Origin: [Mycoplasma] gypis
GTDB taxonomy: Bacteria > Bacillota_I > Bacilli_A > Mycoplasmatales > Metamycoplasmataceae
DNA length: 64,000 nucleotides
Assembly (NCBI RefSeq): GCF_016924775.1
Contig: NZ_JAFFTD010000001.1
Location: forward strand, 242,001-306,000
Reading direction: 5' to 3'
Below, piece by piece: positions 10,427 to 23,000 of this stretch. The notes under the pieces were generated by a model. That model was not told the origin of the DNA, searched no databases, and saw only the letters and a program-made list of their open reading frames with translations. A program made the position numbers and the translations under genes. Positions within the stretch are counted from its first letter, which is position 1. Each line of letters begins with the position of its first letter.

Positions 10427-13384
10427 ATGAAACAAAAATGATTTAAAAAATCGGTATTATTATCGTCATTAGCTGTTGTTTCTTCAACACTTGTTGCAGT
10501 ACCTTTTATTGCTGCTTCATGTAATATAAAAACAGCTGCTGAACAAAAAATGTATGCATATTCATTCAACGTTACAAAACCAACAAGTATCTATCGTTAT
10601 GATATGTCTTCATCTTATGGTTCGATTGTTGCTGCTGCAATGACAAGCAACGAAACAGGTGGTATGCTAATTAAACAACAAAGTTTAAACCAACCATCTA
10701 TTTCATTTGCTAAAGGTGATTCAGATTCTGAAAATGTAAAGATTATCGTTACAAAACCAACATTTTGAAAATATCGTTTAGATTTAGCTGATGCTGTTGT
10801 TTTAACATATAGCGATGGTTCTACTGAAGTGTTTGATACTGACGAAGTTGATGATTTAGATAGCCAAAGAGGTGAAGGCCAACAACAAAATTCAGATGGA
10901 TCATGAAACTTACTAACTTCTCGTGCATGATCATCGAATAATAGATCAATTAACTCAAAATACTTCTATAACAAAGCTCATGAAGCAGTTAAGATGCAAT
11001 TAACAGTTAAAGATCAAAAATGAACAAATATTGACGGTACAGAAACAAAATATAAACTTACACCACGTGACTTTTACTATTCATGAATGAGAACAGTATT
11101 AAGATCACAAGGTATGCGTTTAAAAAATGGTTCAGTCGATGATATTGAAAATGTTGCTGCAAAAATTTCAGCTTCTAAAGGTGGGACTATTTACTTCACT
11201 GAAGAAGATAACTTCCCTAATGAATATCTATATGGTTTATACTACTTAAATACAAAAGATTTCTATGATGAATCAAAATTTGTTACTGCAGTTAATAGTC
11301 AGGATGCAAAAGTAGCGGGAAAACAAGCTGTAACATTTAATAAAAAAGAAGGTGTAACTGAAAAATCAGGTTTCTTCGATTTAATTAACGACATGGCAAC
11401 AACATATACATTCTTTGCTGCACCTAGTCAATATATTGATGATGTAACAAAAGAAAAATCATATTCATGAGGAACATTATCAGATAAAACACTAGGAAAA
11501 GAACTAAAAGATTTCTTAACACAAGAAGAAATTACAGTTAAAAAAGAAGTAACCGAAGAAGAAAATGGTAAAAAAGTTAAAAAAGTTGTATCTGAAAAAA
11601 TTAAAAACCCTCTTTTAGGAAGTCTTTCTGAAAAATTCGGAATGTTCTGATATGGAATGTCCGATGATCATGTTCTTTTTGCAGGTGGATACGTACCTGA
11701 TCCAAAAGGTGGTGCTAATAATGAAGATTTAGTGCAAAACCCTAATTATTGAGATAAAACATGAGTAAATGCTGATGATTCTATTAAGAAAATTTCAATA
11801 AGATATCAATCAGGAACAGTTGACCCAACCATTTATGAAAACAAAGCATTTAATGAATATAAACAAGGAACACTTACAACTATTAGATATACAAGCTTAA
11901 ATGAAGCGCAAAAAAGAGAAGTTTTAAAAAATGCTGACAAATATGGAGTAAGATACTTACAAACATTTACAGACAATACTCTATTAGACAGATTTTCATA
12001 CACACCATATCCTAAAAAACTTTCTTTATCAAAAGAACAAAAAGAAAGACTTGCAGAACTTCAAAAAACCAATAGTAACGCAAAACCAACTGATGTTGTT
12101 GATGGATGAGAAAATAACTTTTCATACTCAAATGCATATGCAAGAATGATGTATGGACAATCACTTAAAGATCTAGCAAATGGTGAAAACTCAAATGTTT
12201 TAGAAACATTCTACACAGGAACAGGATTGCAATTAAGAAGCATTATTCAAACAGCTGTAAACTGATTACAATTCGGTGACACATATTCAAATGGACTTCA
12301 AGAATTTTATGGTGGTAGATTAGCTCCAGATGCTCCATTAGGTGGAACAGACCAAGAAACTTATGATAAAAAAACTCCACGTGATGCATTAAATGAATTA
12401 TCTTCAACATACTTATTAGATTCTAATTTACATAGAATTGCTTTAGAAAGAAAAATTTCTGATACTAAGTCAGAAAGTCTAGGTGATTCAATTGAAAATA
12501 GTGAAGTAAGAGATTATCTATCATCAGTTACAACAAATGAAGAAAAATTCAAATCACCTGCTTTTGAACAAATTAAAGCAAGAACAAAAGAATTATTAGA
12601 TAGTTTCTATAAAGCAAACCCAGATTTAAACCCAGAAGTAGACAAAGTAAAATGAACTTATTTCTATCCATTTACTAACTTTACAAGTTATAACCAAAAA
12701 GCATTTAAGAGCTTAATTCAAACATTTAACAGTTTAGATGATAGACTTGAAGTTTCATTAAATGAAAATGTTAAAAACGATAATGAAATCCAAAAAGCTA
12801 TGGATGATGCCGGATTATACTACATAGCTTGAGGTTACGACTACACTGAAAGTGCTTCAGGATTTGATGGTTACTCTTCAACAGCAATGTTATTGGTTCC
12901 AGTACTATATACATTAGCTTCAAAACCAGAATTGTTAACAAAATTAGAAAGTTCATTCTCTCATGTCGTTAATGCTGCTAAAGCATTAAAACAATACTAT
13001 GACTCAGGTGTTGCTGATGGATCATTTGTATTTTCAGATGCAGTTAAACCTTCTCAATGAGAAGCATTAATGAAAAAATACGGTGCTAACTTATTCCAAA
13101 GAGCAGTTGCTTACTTTAACAGTGAAAATGGATCTGATTTAGCTTTAACAACAGCTTTATTCTGAAAAAAATACATTGCAAATCTAACCAATGAAGAAAT
13201 TATTAAATTAAACAATGAAATTACAAACTTTAGTGGATGATGACCAAGCGGAAGAGGACTTTTAGCAAAAAATAGATTCAATAGATTCTTAACACAACCT
13301 GAATACATGATGCCATATTCAGCAAACAGATATGATTGAATTGATTTCTACAAAATAGCTGCCAAAGACAAAAACGCAAAATAA
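10427..13384 (+). CDS. oppA: Oligopeptide-binding lipoprotein OppA
   Basis: A 985-residue surface lipoprotein and the substrate-binding subunit of the peptide ABC importer encoded downstream. A basic start, a hydrophobic stretch and the lipobox FIAASC put the lipidated Cys at residue 32. The mature part contains the solute-binding-protein features of the family, such as LTPRDFYYSW and LVQNPNYWD, and is much longer than the roughly 540 residues of typical bacterial OppA. That length fits the large mycoplasma OppA/P100 type. AAAGGAAAT lies 8-9 bases before the ATG. oppB follows after 9 bases, so the five opp genes form one operon. Confidence 0.88.
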
Positions 13385-13393
13385 AATTAACTA

Positions 13394-14455
13394 ATGTTTA
13401 GATATATTTTAGAAAGAATAGCCCTGGCTATTCTTGCGTTATTTATTATCTCTATTTTTACATACACATTAACAGCGGCTTTTACAAGCACTAACCCATT
13501 TAGAACAATGGCAATTGAAAACCATGTTAAAAACATTGATGAGTATGTAAAAAACTTAGAACATCAATATCACTGAGATTTACCAATAATACAACGTTAT
13601 TTTATATATATTGGTGATATATTCAGTAAAGGCTTCTGAGGTGATATATATAACCCAAAATTAGTGAGTGGGGATTTTTCAACAATTCCATCACTATTTT
13701 TTGAGCCTTTAAAATACTCAATCGCTGTTTCGCTACCCGCATTCGTTATTAGTGCAATAATTGGAATTTTCTTAGGAACCGTTTCAGGTTATAAGAGGGG
13801 GACTTATATTGATTCAATTATCAATACTTTTGTCTTAATATTTATTGCCTTACCTTCATTCGTTATTGCTCCTATAGCAATAAACTTGGCTGTTAAGTCA
13901 GGACTACCTTCAAGAGTTTTCTTAACAAACGAAGGACAACCATTAGGTGTCGTAATTCGTTCTTATATAACTCCAATTACTGTTGTTGTATTGGGTTCTT
14001 TAGCTGTTTATACATCTTATACAAGAAACCAAGTTATTACAGTACTTACTTCAAATTACATTCTAATTGCTAAAACAAAAGGATTAGGTTCTTTTGAAAT
14101 ATTCCGTCGTTACGTCGTTAGAAACATTTCTATTCCTTTATTCTCAATAATTTTCCCATCATACATTGGTCTTTTATCAGGATCAATTGTTATCGAAATT
14201 TATTGATCAATACCAGGAACTTCACAGGTTATTACTAACTCATTCCCAACAGGGGAAATAAACATTGTTATGTTTAATATTTTATTCTTTACATTCTTAT
14301 CACTTGCAACAGAAATTGTTACCGATTCAAGTTATGTTTTACTTGATCCAAGAATAAAATACACTTCAAAATCAAACAAAAATTACTTAGGTTATTTAAA
14401 AGCATATTATGAACGTCGTAAACTATTAAAAGGAGAAATCGACAATGGAAAATAA
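13394..14455 (+). CDS. oppB: Oligopeptide ABC transporter permease OppB
   Basis: A 353-residue inner-membrane permease with about six transmembrane helices. The first helix (about residues 10-30) is followed by an extracytoplasmic segment, and the ABC-permease coupling region occurs as TSNYILIAKTKGLGSFEIFRR with the EAA-type Ala...Gly spacing. It forms the translocation pore with OppC. The C-terminus overlaps the oppC start by 11 bases, which implies translational coupling. Confidence 0.9.
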
Positions 14456-15719
14456 TTCTTTCAATGCAAAATACAAAATAAGCCAAGAATTAAGCGATAA
14501 ATTCGTATTTTCTGATGCTGGTTCTCGTTCTAATTCAAATATTGCTGGAAAACCTAAAAAGATGATTTTAGAAATCATCAAACGTTTCTTTAAAAATCCA
14601 TATGTAACAATTAGCTTTTTAGCTTTTATTGCTTTGTTGCTTTGTTCAATTATCTTCCCTGCAATATCAAAATTTTCACCAAATTCAGAGGTTGCAAAAG
14701 ATAATGTCAATATGTTACAGTATTTACCACCATCATATGCACCAATGAAAACACTGGTTTTAAACCCATCTGATGAACCATTAACAACATATAACAAGAT
14801 TTTAAAATTAATAGAAAAATATCCAACTTATAAACCTTATTTTGCTGGACTTTTAGATACAGCTTCAAAAACATTTGACGGATATACTGGTCAATATTCA
14901 TTTACATTTAATGCTTATAAAATGTATGATGCATCAGTTTTATTAACTAAAATTAATTTAGAACACGCTAATAATGGAAATCAAGTAATTAGTGACGCAA
15001 AATTAACTGAACTTTCAAATTCAGTTCCTAGTTTCTCATTACTTTTAGGTTCAGATAGCTACGGACGTGATATTTGAACAACAAGTTGATATGCTACTTC
15101 AGAATCAATTAAAATCGCCTTAATAACCGCAATAACTCAAACAATTATTGGGGTTTCAATTGGGGCTTTCTTAGGATTTAAAGTCGGTACTAAAATTGAT
15201 ACTATTGCAATGCGTGTTATTGAAATATTTTTAGCTCCTCCTTCATTAATTTGAATGCTATTATTTGTTTCAATATTCGGTATTTCAAATACAGCTTTAA
15301 TTCTTTCACTTGTTATTACTGGTTGAGCATGACCTGTATCATCAACACGTATGTTTATCATTACTGTTAAAGATGAAGAATATATTACCGCAGCAAAAAG
15401 TATTGGTGCAAAAACAGGAAGACAAGTTTTCTACCATGCCTTACCTGCAATATTAGGAAAAATTGCTACTTCATTCGTTAGAACAATTCCTTCAATAATT
15501 CTTTCTATCGCTTCACTTGCATTCTTAGGTTTCTACCGTGATGCAAATAGTGTAAACTTAGGACAATTATTACTAGAGTCTTCACAACAAGCCGCAAGTA
15601 ATGTTTGAATATTACTTTTACCTTCATTAATATTACTAACACTTTCATTAACATTACAATTCGTTGCTCTTGGAGTGCATGATGCACTTGATCCAAAAGT
15701 AATTAGTAAAAAACATTAA
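14445..15719 (+). CDS. oppC: Oligopeptide ABC transporter permease OppC
   Basis: A 424-residue permease, longer than usual OppC (about 300) because of an N-terminal cytoplasmic extension and a large outer loop between the first and second helices (about residues 80-200). GSDSYGRDIW precedes the permease core, a typical OppC/DppC feature, and the coupling helix reads DEEYITAAKSIGAKTGRQV. AAGGAG lies before the ATG inside the 3' end of oppB. Confidence 0.9.
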
Positions 15720-15731
15720 AGGATTTAACTC

Positions 15732-16880
15732 ATGGAAAAAATAGAAAGTCAAGAAAATCAAAAAAAGACTATATTTAAAAAACCATTTTCACTAAAAACT
15801 AAATCTCTGTATACTGATAATGTTTTAGAAAATAATGTTGTGATGGATGTCCAAAATTTAAACGTAAGTTTTAAAATAGGTAGAAAGAAACTACTTCACA
15901 TCATAAGAGGAGTAGATTTAAAAATTTTTAAAGGACAAATTGTTGGGATTGTTGGTGAATCAGGTTCAGGTAAATCAGTAACTTCAAAAAGTTTAATAAA
16001 CGTTAATGAACATGCTTTAATAAGTGCTAATTTTGCTCAAGTCGATGATATTGATTTAGTTAAAATAAATCGTGAGTCTCAATGAAAAAAAGTAAGGGGT
16101 TCAAAAATTGGTTATATTCCACAAGACCCACTAACTTCTTTAAATCCAACTCGTAAAATTGGTAAACAACTTTTAGATGCTTTAAATCATAATAATGAAT
16201 GAAAAAACCGCAGTTACAAAGATAAAAAAGAATATCTTATTTCCTTATTAAAACAATTTGGTCTAAGAAATGCAGAAGAAATTTTCTATATGTATCCACA
16301 CACATTAAGTGGTGGAATGAAACAAAGGGTTGTTATTACCATGGTTGTGGCACTAAAACCTCAAATTATTATTGCCGATGAACCAACAACTGCCTTAGAT
16401 CCAACTGTTCAAGCTTCAGTATTAGCTTTATTTAATGATATTAATAAAAAATTTGGTATTTCAATCATCTTAATTAGTCACAACATTAGTGTTGTTGCTA
16501 AATTCTGTGATTATATATATGTTATGTATGCAGGAAGAGTTGTTGAAAGAGGAACTAAAAAGGAAATCTTCACCGACCCTCGCCACCCTTATACATGAGC
16601 GTTAATAAGTGCTGTTCCTGAAAATAAAGAAGAAAGATTATATTCAATCAAAGGTACTCCACCTGATATGGCTAATTTACCATTAGGGGACCCCTTTGCT
16701 CCTCGTAATGATTACGCTTTAGAAATTGATTTTTACAAAGAACCACCATTAATTGATATAACAAAAACACACGCAGCAGCAACATGATTGCTACATCCAG
16801 ATGCTCCAAAAGTAGAATTAAATCCCGACTTAGTAAAAAGACTTGAATCATTCAGAAAGGTTTTTAAAGATGAACAATAA
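15732..16880 (+). CDS. oppD: Oligopeptide ABC transporter ATPase OppD
   Basis: A 382-residue ATP-hydrolysing subunit of the peptide importer. Walker A is GESGSGKS (about residue 76), the Q-loop is in YIPQDPLTSLNP, the signature LSGGMKQR lies near residue 192, Walker B is IIIADEPTTALD and the switch histidine is in ILISHNISV. The C-terminal RHPYTWAL segment followed by GTPPDMANLP is the oligopeptide-family extension; the Cys pattern for an iron-sulfur cluster seen in some relatives is absent. AAAGGA precedes the ATG. Its 3' end overlaps oppF by 11 bases. Confidence 0.92.
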
Positions 16881-19316
16881 AAAAGTTATTTTAGAAATTG
16901 ATAATCTAAAAAAATACTTTGTTAACGGTTCAAACGTTAACAAAGCAGTTGATTCAGTTAGCTTTAATCTTCATGAATCAGAAATCATCGGTTTAATTGG
17001 TGAATCAGGTTCAGGAAAAACCACTGTCGGAAGATCATTAATGCGTCTTTATGATGACTATAATGGTTTTGTGCGTTTAGATGGAAAAATAATTAGTGGA
17101 AAAAGAATTTCACGCGACAGACAAAAGTTTTTACGTCGTAACATTCAAATGATTTTCCAAGATCCACATGCTTCACTAAATGGACAAAAAAATATTTTTT
17201 CAACTTTAAAAGAACCACTTATTGTTAATGGAGTAATGCGTGATAAATTAAAAAATATTTTTTCAGACTGAAGATATGTTAAGAAAAATTTCCGTTTCAC
17301 TTTTAAACATAAAGCACAAGAATATGAAATTATCAACCTTAATGCTTTCAATGAAAAAGCAACTGTTTTAGTTGATAAATGAAGTAAAAAATTTAACGAT
17401 ATGTCATTTAGTGATGATGTATCAATTGAAGACAACTTCAACAAAATTTTTGCTTTTGCCGAAGAAAAACAAAGTATGGAAAGTGAAGTAATTAACGTTA
17501 TGTATATCATATCAATACAAACAAATTACTAAACTTCTATTATCAAAAACAAAAAGATTATCGTGAAGATAAAATTGATGCAGATGAAATTAAATTGCGT
17601 CAAGCACAACAAAAATTTGATCTTGCAAAAATGCAAGCAAAATATTCACTTCAACAACAAAAAGCCTTTGAAGAATTAAAAAATAATCAAAAATTACTAC
17701 ATGAAGCAAAAGAAAATTTAAAAGAACATATTGCCGTTTCAAAAAATACTTTCTTAAACTTTGCTCAAGAATTTAAAAATGAACGCTCAATGTTAAAAAA
17801 TTCGCGTTTATTAGCAACAGATCTTGATTTTTACACATATTCATACAAACGTGAAACTTTAAATCAAGCAGTATATAAATTCATTAAAACTAAAAAATCA
17901 GAATTAAAATATCTAGAATTAGAAGAAATTAAAGAATTAGTTAAAGAACTTAAAAAATACATTTTAAGTTTCTATTCAAAAAAACTAAATAAAAAATCTG
18001 AAAAATTAACAAAACACCAAATTAAAGAAATTGTTGATCAAGAATTTAATTTTGAATACGATTTATACTTACAAAAAAGTTCAGAAAATGAACAAAACTT
18101 AAAACAAAAAGTAAGAGAATTGGAAATTTTGGTTAAAGCTAATAAAGCTGTTTTAAAAGATAAAACCCACAAACCACAAATAACTAAAGAACAACTTCAA
18201 CAAAAACGTAATGATTATGAGCAAGCTGAAAAAGCGTTTGAAATAATCTACGAAAACTTCTTAGTAACTAATCGTCAAATTGTTGAAGAAACAAATGAAA
18301 AAATTAAACAAATCAACGTAACATACTATGATTTAAGAAAAAAAATTGATGATTTAAATAAAGAATTCAAAAAATCATTTGAAAAATTCAGAAATTATTT
18401 AAAAGAACAAGCCGATCAAAAATTGAATCAAGCAACTTCAGAAGCTGATAAAAAACAAATTAAAAAACAATTAAAATTTGATTTAATCAACTATAAAACA
18501 ATTGTTGAAAATAAACTTGAAACTCAAAAATCATTTGCGATTGAATATAAATACCTAGTAAAAGACATTAAAAATATCGATTTATTGCTAGGAATTAGAA
18601 AAAATCTAATTGATTTATTATTTAAAGATCGTTTCCCTAAATTACGTTATATTTATGCAAACTATTTCTATATTTTCTTTGCATGATTTAGAATTCAAAA
18701 TCTTTTATACAAAACAATTATTTATAAAGCTTTAGAAGATGTTGGGTTATTAAAACAATTTGCTTACCGTTATCCACATGAATTTAGTGGTGGTCAACGT
18801 CAAAGAATTGTTATCGCAAGAGCCTTAATTACCCAACCAAAAGTAATTATTGCCGATGAACCAATTGCTTCGCTAGATATTTCAATTCAAGCGCAAGTTG
18901 TTAACCTTTTAAAAGATTTATGTAAAGAAAAACAAATCGGATTAGTATTTATTGCCCATGACTTAAGTATGATTGAATACATCGCTGACCGTGTACAAAT
19001 TATGCACCTTGGAAAAATTGTTGAATCAGGAAATACTGAAGAAATTTACAATCACCCAGTTCACCCTTACACAATTAACTTGTTTAAAGCTATTCCAAAA
19101 ATTTCTAATGCTAATGAAAAATTTGAAAATGTTAGCTTCGAACTTGATTACTTAGCTGAACAAAAATTCCCAAATGTTCCTAAAAACTTCAAAATCAATG
19201 CAAAACACTTTGTTTATGGAACTAGTTCACAAGTTAAAAAATGAACAAAAGACTTAGCAGAAACCCAATCGGTAGAAGCTGAAAATAATGATTCAAGTTT
19301 CCACAAGAATTATTAA
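16870..19316 (+). CDS. oppF: Oligopeptide ABC transporter ATPase OppF, with coiled-coil insertion and a frameshift
   Basis: Second ATPase of the importer. ATG at 16870 follows AGAAAGG. Walker A is GESGSGKTT and the Q-loop is MIFQDPHASLN. The frame hits TAA at 17530-17532, while the adjacent frame continues the protein from about 17502 (HINTNKLLNFYY) to TAA at 19314. One base is missing between about 17496 and 17529. Joined, the product is about 815 residues, against about 310 for ordinary OppF, because roughly 450 Lys/Glu-rich coiled-coil residues separate the Q-loop from the signature FSGGQRQR, Walker B VIIADEPIASLD and the AHDLS switch. All catalytic motifs survive, so the break is either recent inactivation or a sequencing error. 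Confidence 0.85.
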
Positions 19317-19319
19317 TAA

Positions 19320-19859
19320 ATGATGAAGAAAAAAAATAAAAAATTCAATTTTTTTCAATGATACAAAAAAGGTTTTAATAAAGCAACAATAATCCATTTA
19401 ATCATTAATATTGTTATATATATATTCTTATTTTTGATTTTATTTTTATGATTCCCTAATGCAAAATTAGTTGATGAAAACAACAAGGTATTTTACGTTA
19501 AAAGAACACTACCGTTTTACGATGCTTTAACAGTCGCAAATGTTGTTATTTTATCGATTAATTTAATTGCTTTATTTATTCGTCGTGGATTAGGACAAGG
19601 ATTTTATCGTTTCTTTAAGGGGACATTCCAAGGAATGCGCTATTATAATGAAGAAAAATGAAATAAAAAAACTGTTCGGCGTTCAGAACTTGAAATGAAG
19701 CAATATTATGAAAAATTAAGAGAACAAAAAAATAAGCAACCTGAAATAAAAGATAAATACACCGCTCCTGTTTGAAAAACAACAGCATCAGTATTTTTGA
19801 CATTAGTTTTAGTTGCTTGTATTTCCGAAATAATATTAATTCCTTTTATTATTAATTAA
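19320..19859 (+). CDS. Small membrane protein at the end of the opp operon
   Basis: A 179-residue protein starting 3 bases after the oppF stop. There is a basic N-terminus, three hydrophobic segments (about residues 23-45, 62-80 and 150-175) and a Lys/Glu-rich cytoplasmic loop of about 60 residues before the last one. It is not recognised. Its position suggests co-transcription with oppABCDF, possibly as an accessory of the importer, but nothing in it shows this directly. Confidence 0.75.
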
Positions 19860-19890
19860 AAAAACAACCCACAAAAAAGGGTTGTTTTTA
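19859..19890 (+). terminator. Terminator of the opp operon
   Basis: AACAACCC and GGGTTGTT pair around an 8-base A-rich loop and are followed by five T residues. Confidence 0.88.
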
Positions 19891-19920
19891 TTTTTTGATA
19901 AATTAATTTAGTAAATAGTT

Positions 19921-19926
19921 TATAAT
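19921..19926 (+). promoter_or_regulatory. Promoter of the riboswitch transcript
   Basis: A perfect TATAAT ends 7 bases before the expected RNA start near 19933, just at the riboswitch 5' edge. TTGATA at 19895-19900 is a possible -35 box, though the 20-base spacing is long. Confidence 0.55.
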
Positions 19927-19932
19927 TTTTTT

Positions 19933-20006
19933 AAACAGGGGTGCCCGCAAGGGCTGAGATTATACCTAAGCTGATCATGGTAATTCATGCGTAGCGTGTT
20001 GAAAGA
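19933..20006 (+). promoter_or_regulatory. TPP riboswitch (THI box) aptamer
   Basis: The conserved core is plain: GGGGTGCC, then a very short P3 hairpin GCCC-GCAA-GGGC, then GGCTGAGAT, a TATACC segment, CTGATC and a P5 hairpin CATG...CATG ending in GCGTAG. AACA at the 5' edge can pair with TGTT at 19997-20000 to close P1. These are the diagnostic TPP-binding elements in the right order. No thiamine gene follows; the first downstream gene is a large lipoprotein. Confidence 0.93.
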
Positions 20007-20028
20007 ATTGGGAAAAATAATTTTACAC

Positions 20029-20058
20029 ATCTCCTGTTAATTAAACAAGGAGATTTTT
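20029..20058 (+). promoter_or_regulatory. Riboswitch expression platform hiding the ribosome site
   Basis: ATCTCCT (20029-20035) pairs with AGGAGAT (20048-20054), which contains the ribosome-binding sequence of the lipoprotein gene at 20063, and a T-rich tract follows. CTCCTGTT (20031-20038) can instead pair with AACAGGGG (19934-19941) at the aptamer 5' edge. The two pairings exclude each other, which predicts repression when TPP is bound. Confidence 0.75.
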
Positions 20059-20062
20059 ATTT

Positions 20063-23000
20063 ATGAAAATTAAAAAAAGCTTATTTTTATCTTCAGCAGT
20101 TTTAATAGCCGCAACAACAACTTTATTTGTTGCGACTAGCTGTAGTACAGAAAATCCTGACACACCAGCTACAAAAACTGAAATTGACACACTAAAAAAA
20201 CTAACTTCAGCTTCAAAAACATTAACAACAATAGAAGTTAAAAAAGATAATGTAACCCAACAAGCTTTAGCACAAGAACTTAATGTTATTGAAACAGTTT
20301 TAAAAAGCGAAAAAATAACCAATAAAGATATTTTGCAAAGCGCAATAAGATTAAGAAACGCTTTAGAAGAATATTCACTTAATAATACTAATTTAGATAA
20401 TCGTAAAGAAGCTCGTCTTAATAAGATTAAACAACAAATTGATCAAACACAAGAAGTTTTACAAAATTCAAGTTCTTATGAATTTAGTAATTTGCAAAAA
20501 TCACTTTCAGACTTAGTAAAAAAAGCGCAAAAGTTAAGCCTTATTAATTCTTTAAACGAATTAACAGATGTTTATCTTCGTTTAGAATTTACAATTAACA
20601 ATTTGAATTCTAAACAACAAAAAAGCATTAATGAAGCACAAAAAATTCAAGAACAAATTCATAATCAAATTTTAATTTCACAAGAGTTAGCTGAAAGTTT
20701 ACCAACTTTTTTTAGCGGAGAAAAAATTGATATTTTTCAAGCTATTAAAACATTACAAAAACCGCAAAAAGTTATTTCTTATCAAAAAAATCAAGATGAT
20801 TTAGAAAATCTTCTTGAAAAACATAATATTGCAAAATTAAAACTAGATTTATGAAATAATGATTTTGCAACAAGCAGCAACACTTTTAAAAAAGATGTTA
20901 CAAAAGCCAAAATTCTTGCTAATTCTCTGCAACAACAAGACAAAAATTACTATGCTTCAAAAATCGAAAAATTAGTTTATGATTTTGATCAAAATGAATT
21001 TGACGATAAAGAAACTCTTAGCGAAAAAGTTGTAAACTTTTTAGTTGCTTTTTGAAATCTAGAAAAAGAAATAAATTTACGTAATAGTCAAATTGATTCA
21101 ATTAAACAAAAACGTGATATTTTAAATCAACTAAAGACTCAAAAAATAAATTATTCACTTGTAAGTAGAATTGATAACTTAATTAATTCATTACCTTTAG
21201 AAAACGAATTAAATAATATTGAATTTGATCAATTTAAAAATATTTATACACAATTCGTTAATGAATACGAAAGCATCAATGAACAAAGTCAATATTTAGA
21301 GTATTTAAATCAAAAATTAACTTCATTAGATGATAATTTAGCCTCTAAAACATTAAGTAAAATCAATATTTTGATCCAAAATAATCCTGATTTAGAAAAT
21401 CTTAAAAATCAATTATTAACAAATTTAGATAACGAAACTAATTTTAGTGAAACCTATCAAGAATTTATGTCAACATATTTTGTACCTTATTTATTACAAA
21501 ATTCAAAAACCACAAAAAACGCATCATTCTTGAACGATTTTTACTATCAATTTAAAATTTATCAAGATCTTTATAAAAACGATCAAAACCTTGTCAAAAA
21601 AATTGCTTCAACAAATTTAGATGCATTGTTAAATGCTAAGAATCCTTCTTGAACAGATGTGGATAAAAACACAAAAAAAATGTCAGAAATCTTGGAAACT
21701 ATTCAAAACAAAAATGAACAATATCAAACAACTTACCAACAACAAGTGACAAAAACAAAGCAAACAATTAACACAATTTTAAGCTTTAAAAAGATTAATA
21801 ATACCTTTAAAAATGATGTTATCAGTTCACTTCTTGCTTCTTTATCAAATGTAAAAACAAATAGTGATTTAAACCAATATTCTGCGTTTGTTGATAAAGT
21901 TAGTGATGAAAATTACTTATTATCATTTATTCAAGATCAAAAAAATTTAGCAAACAGCTTACTAGAACAATATCAAAAATTATTTAACCAATATACAGAA
22001 AATAATTATTACAATACTAACACCTTGAATGTTTTAAATATAGTTCAAGAGCTTAAATATTCAAATGTTTTAACAGCTACTAAACTAGAAAAATTTGTTG
22101 AAAATTTTCAAAAAATGGTATTTTCGAAGCAACAAACTTTTACTTTCTATAAAAATAGACAGCAAACTCTACAACAAACAATTTTAAATTTTGCTGAGGA
22201 TTTTAAATATATTGAAAATTCTGAACAATTTATTGAGAATTTGTTAAATATTCATTTTTTAAGTCATGGTGATGCAAGAGAACTAAAAGCTGATTATTTA
22301 TCTAATCTAGAAACTTTTAAAACTAATGCAACAAACATCTTAGATTTAAACAAAAGCGATGATGATGACACCGCTTTATATCAACAAAAATACTTAGATT
22401 TAGCAGTTGAAATGTTTAAACAAGCAAGCAATTTATTTGATTATAATGATGAAGAATCAGAAGAAGCAGCTAGCCAAATCGAAAGCTGAATTTCTGAAGA
22501 TATTTTAAGCTATCTTGACTCATTTAGAGTAGCTGCAATCTGAGACGGTAATGTTTCACAGGAAAATTATGGTCAAAAAGCTCAAAAAGTTGTAAATGAT
22601 TATCAAGAACAACTTCAAACTTTTAACAATAAAATGAAACAAGTGAATTTAGAGTTCCAACAAATTATTCAAAATAATAATCAAGAGATATTAGAAAAAT
22701 TTAAAAAAGGTTTTGAAGATTTAAATAATATTAGTACAGAATCTAGCCTCTTTATTGCTAAAAATATTTATAACAAAAAAGAAAAGCTTGTAAAAGAAGT
22801 AAAAAAAGCAATTGATGATTTTATTCCAACATCGCAAGAAATTAATCAAAATTATTTAACACAAATTATTGATGGTTACTTAAGACAAAATAACTTAAAA
22901 GCATTATCACAATATATAGCAAATTACACATTATTTATAAATTCTTTTGGAGTATTAGTTCCTGACTTTTTAGAAGAATCTAAGCAAGAATTAAATACTT

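Noticed and set aside
17595-18686. A stand-alone coiled-coil protein gene (TTG start at 17595)
   Set aside because: The frame extends upstream to about 17496 and downstream into the OppF signature and Walker B, so it is the inserted part of OppF.
19933-20062. tRNA or T-box leader in front of the lipoprotein gene
   Set aside because: The core GGGGTGCC, CTGAGA, CTGAT and GCGTAG elements are those of the TPP aptamer; no specifier stem or T-box sequence is present.
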